The position numbers and the translations under genes were made by a program. DNA of 5,963 nucleotides from Candidatus Nitrosopumilus sp. (GTDB lineage: Archaea; Thermoproteota; Nitrososphaeria; Nitrososphaerales; Nitrosopumilaceae). Under the pieces are notes generated by a model, which had not been told where the DNA came from, searched no databases, and saw only the letters and a program-made list of their open reading frames with translations. Each line of letters begins with the position of its first letter. Positions within the stretch are counted from its first letter, which is position 1. The DNA lies in contig JAOUAE010000081.1 in NCBI GenBank assembly GCA_029861085.1, positions 1-5,963 on the forward strand, in the 5' to 3' direction. Positions 5,577-5,963 of this stretch are shown piece after piece.

Positions 5577-5596
5577 TAATTTACTATGAGATTGTT

Positions 5597-5690
5597 AAGG
5601 AAATTTATCGATCTGATTTTTGAATTCTATTCAATTTTCAAAAGAATTAACTCATAAATTTTTAGAATTTTTCATGAGAAAAGTTTTTTT
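5597..5690 (+). ncRNA. Candidate small non-coding RNA
   Basis: The span is bounded by the start site predicted from the TATA-like box at 5567 and the end of a T7 tract at 5684-5690. It includes a weak terminal hairpin (CTCAT 5651-5655 pairing with ATGAG 5674-5678, further A-T pairs inside). The roughly 94-nt size is typical of archaeal small RNAs. No known RNA family was recognised, and the evidence is only promoter- and terminator-like sequence in an otherwise unexplained gap. Confidence 0.2.
5651..5690 (+). terminator. Hairpin plus T7 tract
   Basis: CTCAT and ATGAG arms flank an AT-rich loop, followed by AAAAG and seven T (5684-5690). The stem is short and weak, so the T-run is likely the functional part. 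It could end a small RNA or read-through from the secreted protein gene about 155-195 nt upstream. Confidence 0.3.
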
Positions 5691-5725
5691 GATATATCAT
5701 TATGCAGATTTGTTAATACCTAATC

Positions 5726-5734
5726 TTTTTTTTT
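5726..5734 (+). terminator. T9 tract
   Basis: Nine consecutive T form the longest T-run in the window, a good archaeal termination signal for plus-strand transcription from upstream. No hairpin directly precedes it. Confidence 0.35.
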
Positions 5735-5906
5735 CTTGTTCTATCACATTCAAAATCTTTTCTCTTAATTCTAGAGAATCATTTCTTTACATTCACATCA
5801 TATTTTACAATCGCATCCAAGATTATGAAAGTGGAAAAATAATTTAAAAATATGATGCCATGAATGCTGAGAATGCTAAATTTAGTACAAAAAAAGAGTT
5901 CGGAAT

Positions 5907-5963
5907 TCATCTTCCAGTCATGTAAGAAATGAATAATATTGATGAAGCTACAACAGATATTCC
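5907..5963 (-). CDS. Possible C-terminus of a minus-strand membrane protein (partial)
   Basis: The minus strand is open from the right edge for 18 codons, ending at a TGA stop (5909-5907). The translated end, GISVVASSILFISYMTGR, looks like a final transmembrane helix with a short basic tail. A T7 tract on the minus strand (plus-strand A run 5889-5895) begins 12 nt past the stop, as a terminator would. The fragment is too short to assign, and a plus-strand ATG at 5930 reading out of the window is a competing interpretation. Confidence 0.35.
   Translation of the reverse strand, partial: GISVVASSILFISYMTGR

Larger units (their letters stand above)
5497..5906. other. AT-rich intergenic region without a convincing protein gene
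   Basis: About 410 bases follow the secreted protein gene. Possible reading frames here (75 codons from 5620, 23 codons from 5586, 21 codons from 5860) have Phe/Ile/Ser-rich or otherwise unremarkable composition and no recognised motif. The stretch does hold a good TATA-like box (5567), a weak hairpin before a T7 tract (5651-5690), a T9 tract (5726-5734) and a second small inverted repeat, TTCTCT...AGAGAA with a 7-nt loop (5760-5778). No tRNA, rRNA, CRISPR or insertion-sequence pattern was seen. Confidence 0.6.

Noticed and set aside
5586..5657. 23-codon frame beginning MRLLRKFIDLIF behind the strong TATA-like box
   Set aside because: The ATG lies only about 15 nt from the box, upstream of the predicted transcription start, so it would not be on the message. 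It is too short to judge otherwise.
5760..5778. TTCTCT...AGAGAA inverted repeat
   Set aside because: A 6-bp stem with a 7-nt loop is expected by chance in AT-rich DNA and is not followed directly by a T-run.
5620..5847. 75-codon plus-strand frame in the intergenic region
   Set aside because: Phe/Ile/Ser-rich translation of AT-rich DNA, containing the poly-T tracts as Phe codons and lacking any motif or start signal.
5860..5925. 21-codon plus-strand frame beginning MNAENAKFSTKK
   Set aside because: Very short, no recognised motif, and no TATA-like box at the right distance.
5930..5963. Plus-strand ATG reading MNNIDEATTDI out of the window
   Set aside because: Only 11 codons are visible and no TATA-like box or good ribosome-binding site precedes it; the minus-strand membrane helix reading seemed slightly better.

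Overview
The window looks like chromosomal DNA from an ammonia-oxidising archaeon of the Nitrososphaerota (Thaumarchaeota), most likely a marine Nitrosopumilus-type lineage. Four things support this. The DNA is AT-rich and tightly packed. A secreted protein ends in the tandem 'IPxWIKNNAxWWA...IxDxxFxxGIxxL' motif, which I know from many thaumarchaeal surface proteins. Several start codons lie about 26 nt downstream of archaeal TATA-like boxes, as expected for leaderless transcripts. Many genes are short orphans. This assignment comes from pattern recognition; no database search was run.

Layout. (i) Positions 1-2268, plus strand: the near-complete 3' part of a TrkH/KtrB-type potassium channel/transporter subunit, open at the left edge, then an unrecognised multi-pass membrane protein with two conserved-looking cysteine motifs (CC and CPTC) and its own TATA-like box. 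(ii) 2261-2512, minus strand: a small soluble orphan protein whose 3' end overlaps the membrane gene. (iii) 2513-2589: a divergent control region with an 18-bp imperfect palindrome. (iv) 2590-3404, plus strand: a two-gene cassette of a small orphan protein and a winged-helix DNA-binding protein. (v) 3401-3926, minus strand: a DUF5615/Mut7-C-type PIN-like protein and a 60-residue zinc-ribbon protein. (vi) 4048-5496, plus strand: a large secreted or surface protein with a signal peptide and two nearly identical C-terminal repeats. (vii) 5497-5906: an AT-rich stretch with no convincing protein gene but with a good TATA-like box, a hairpin and poly-T tracts that could mark a small RNA. (viii) At the right edge, possibly the last residues of a minus-strand membrane protein.

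Functional reading. The potassium transporter is the only gene with a confidently known job. The winged-helix protein and the palindrome at the head of its own cassette suggest an autoregulated unit, but the link is inferred. The PIN-like protein looks like a toxin-type or RNA-processing nuclease without a recognisable partner antitoxin. I found no rRNA, tRNA, insertion sequence or CRISPR array.
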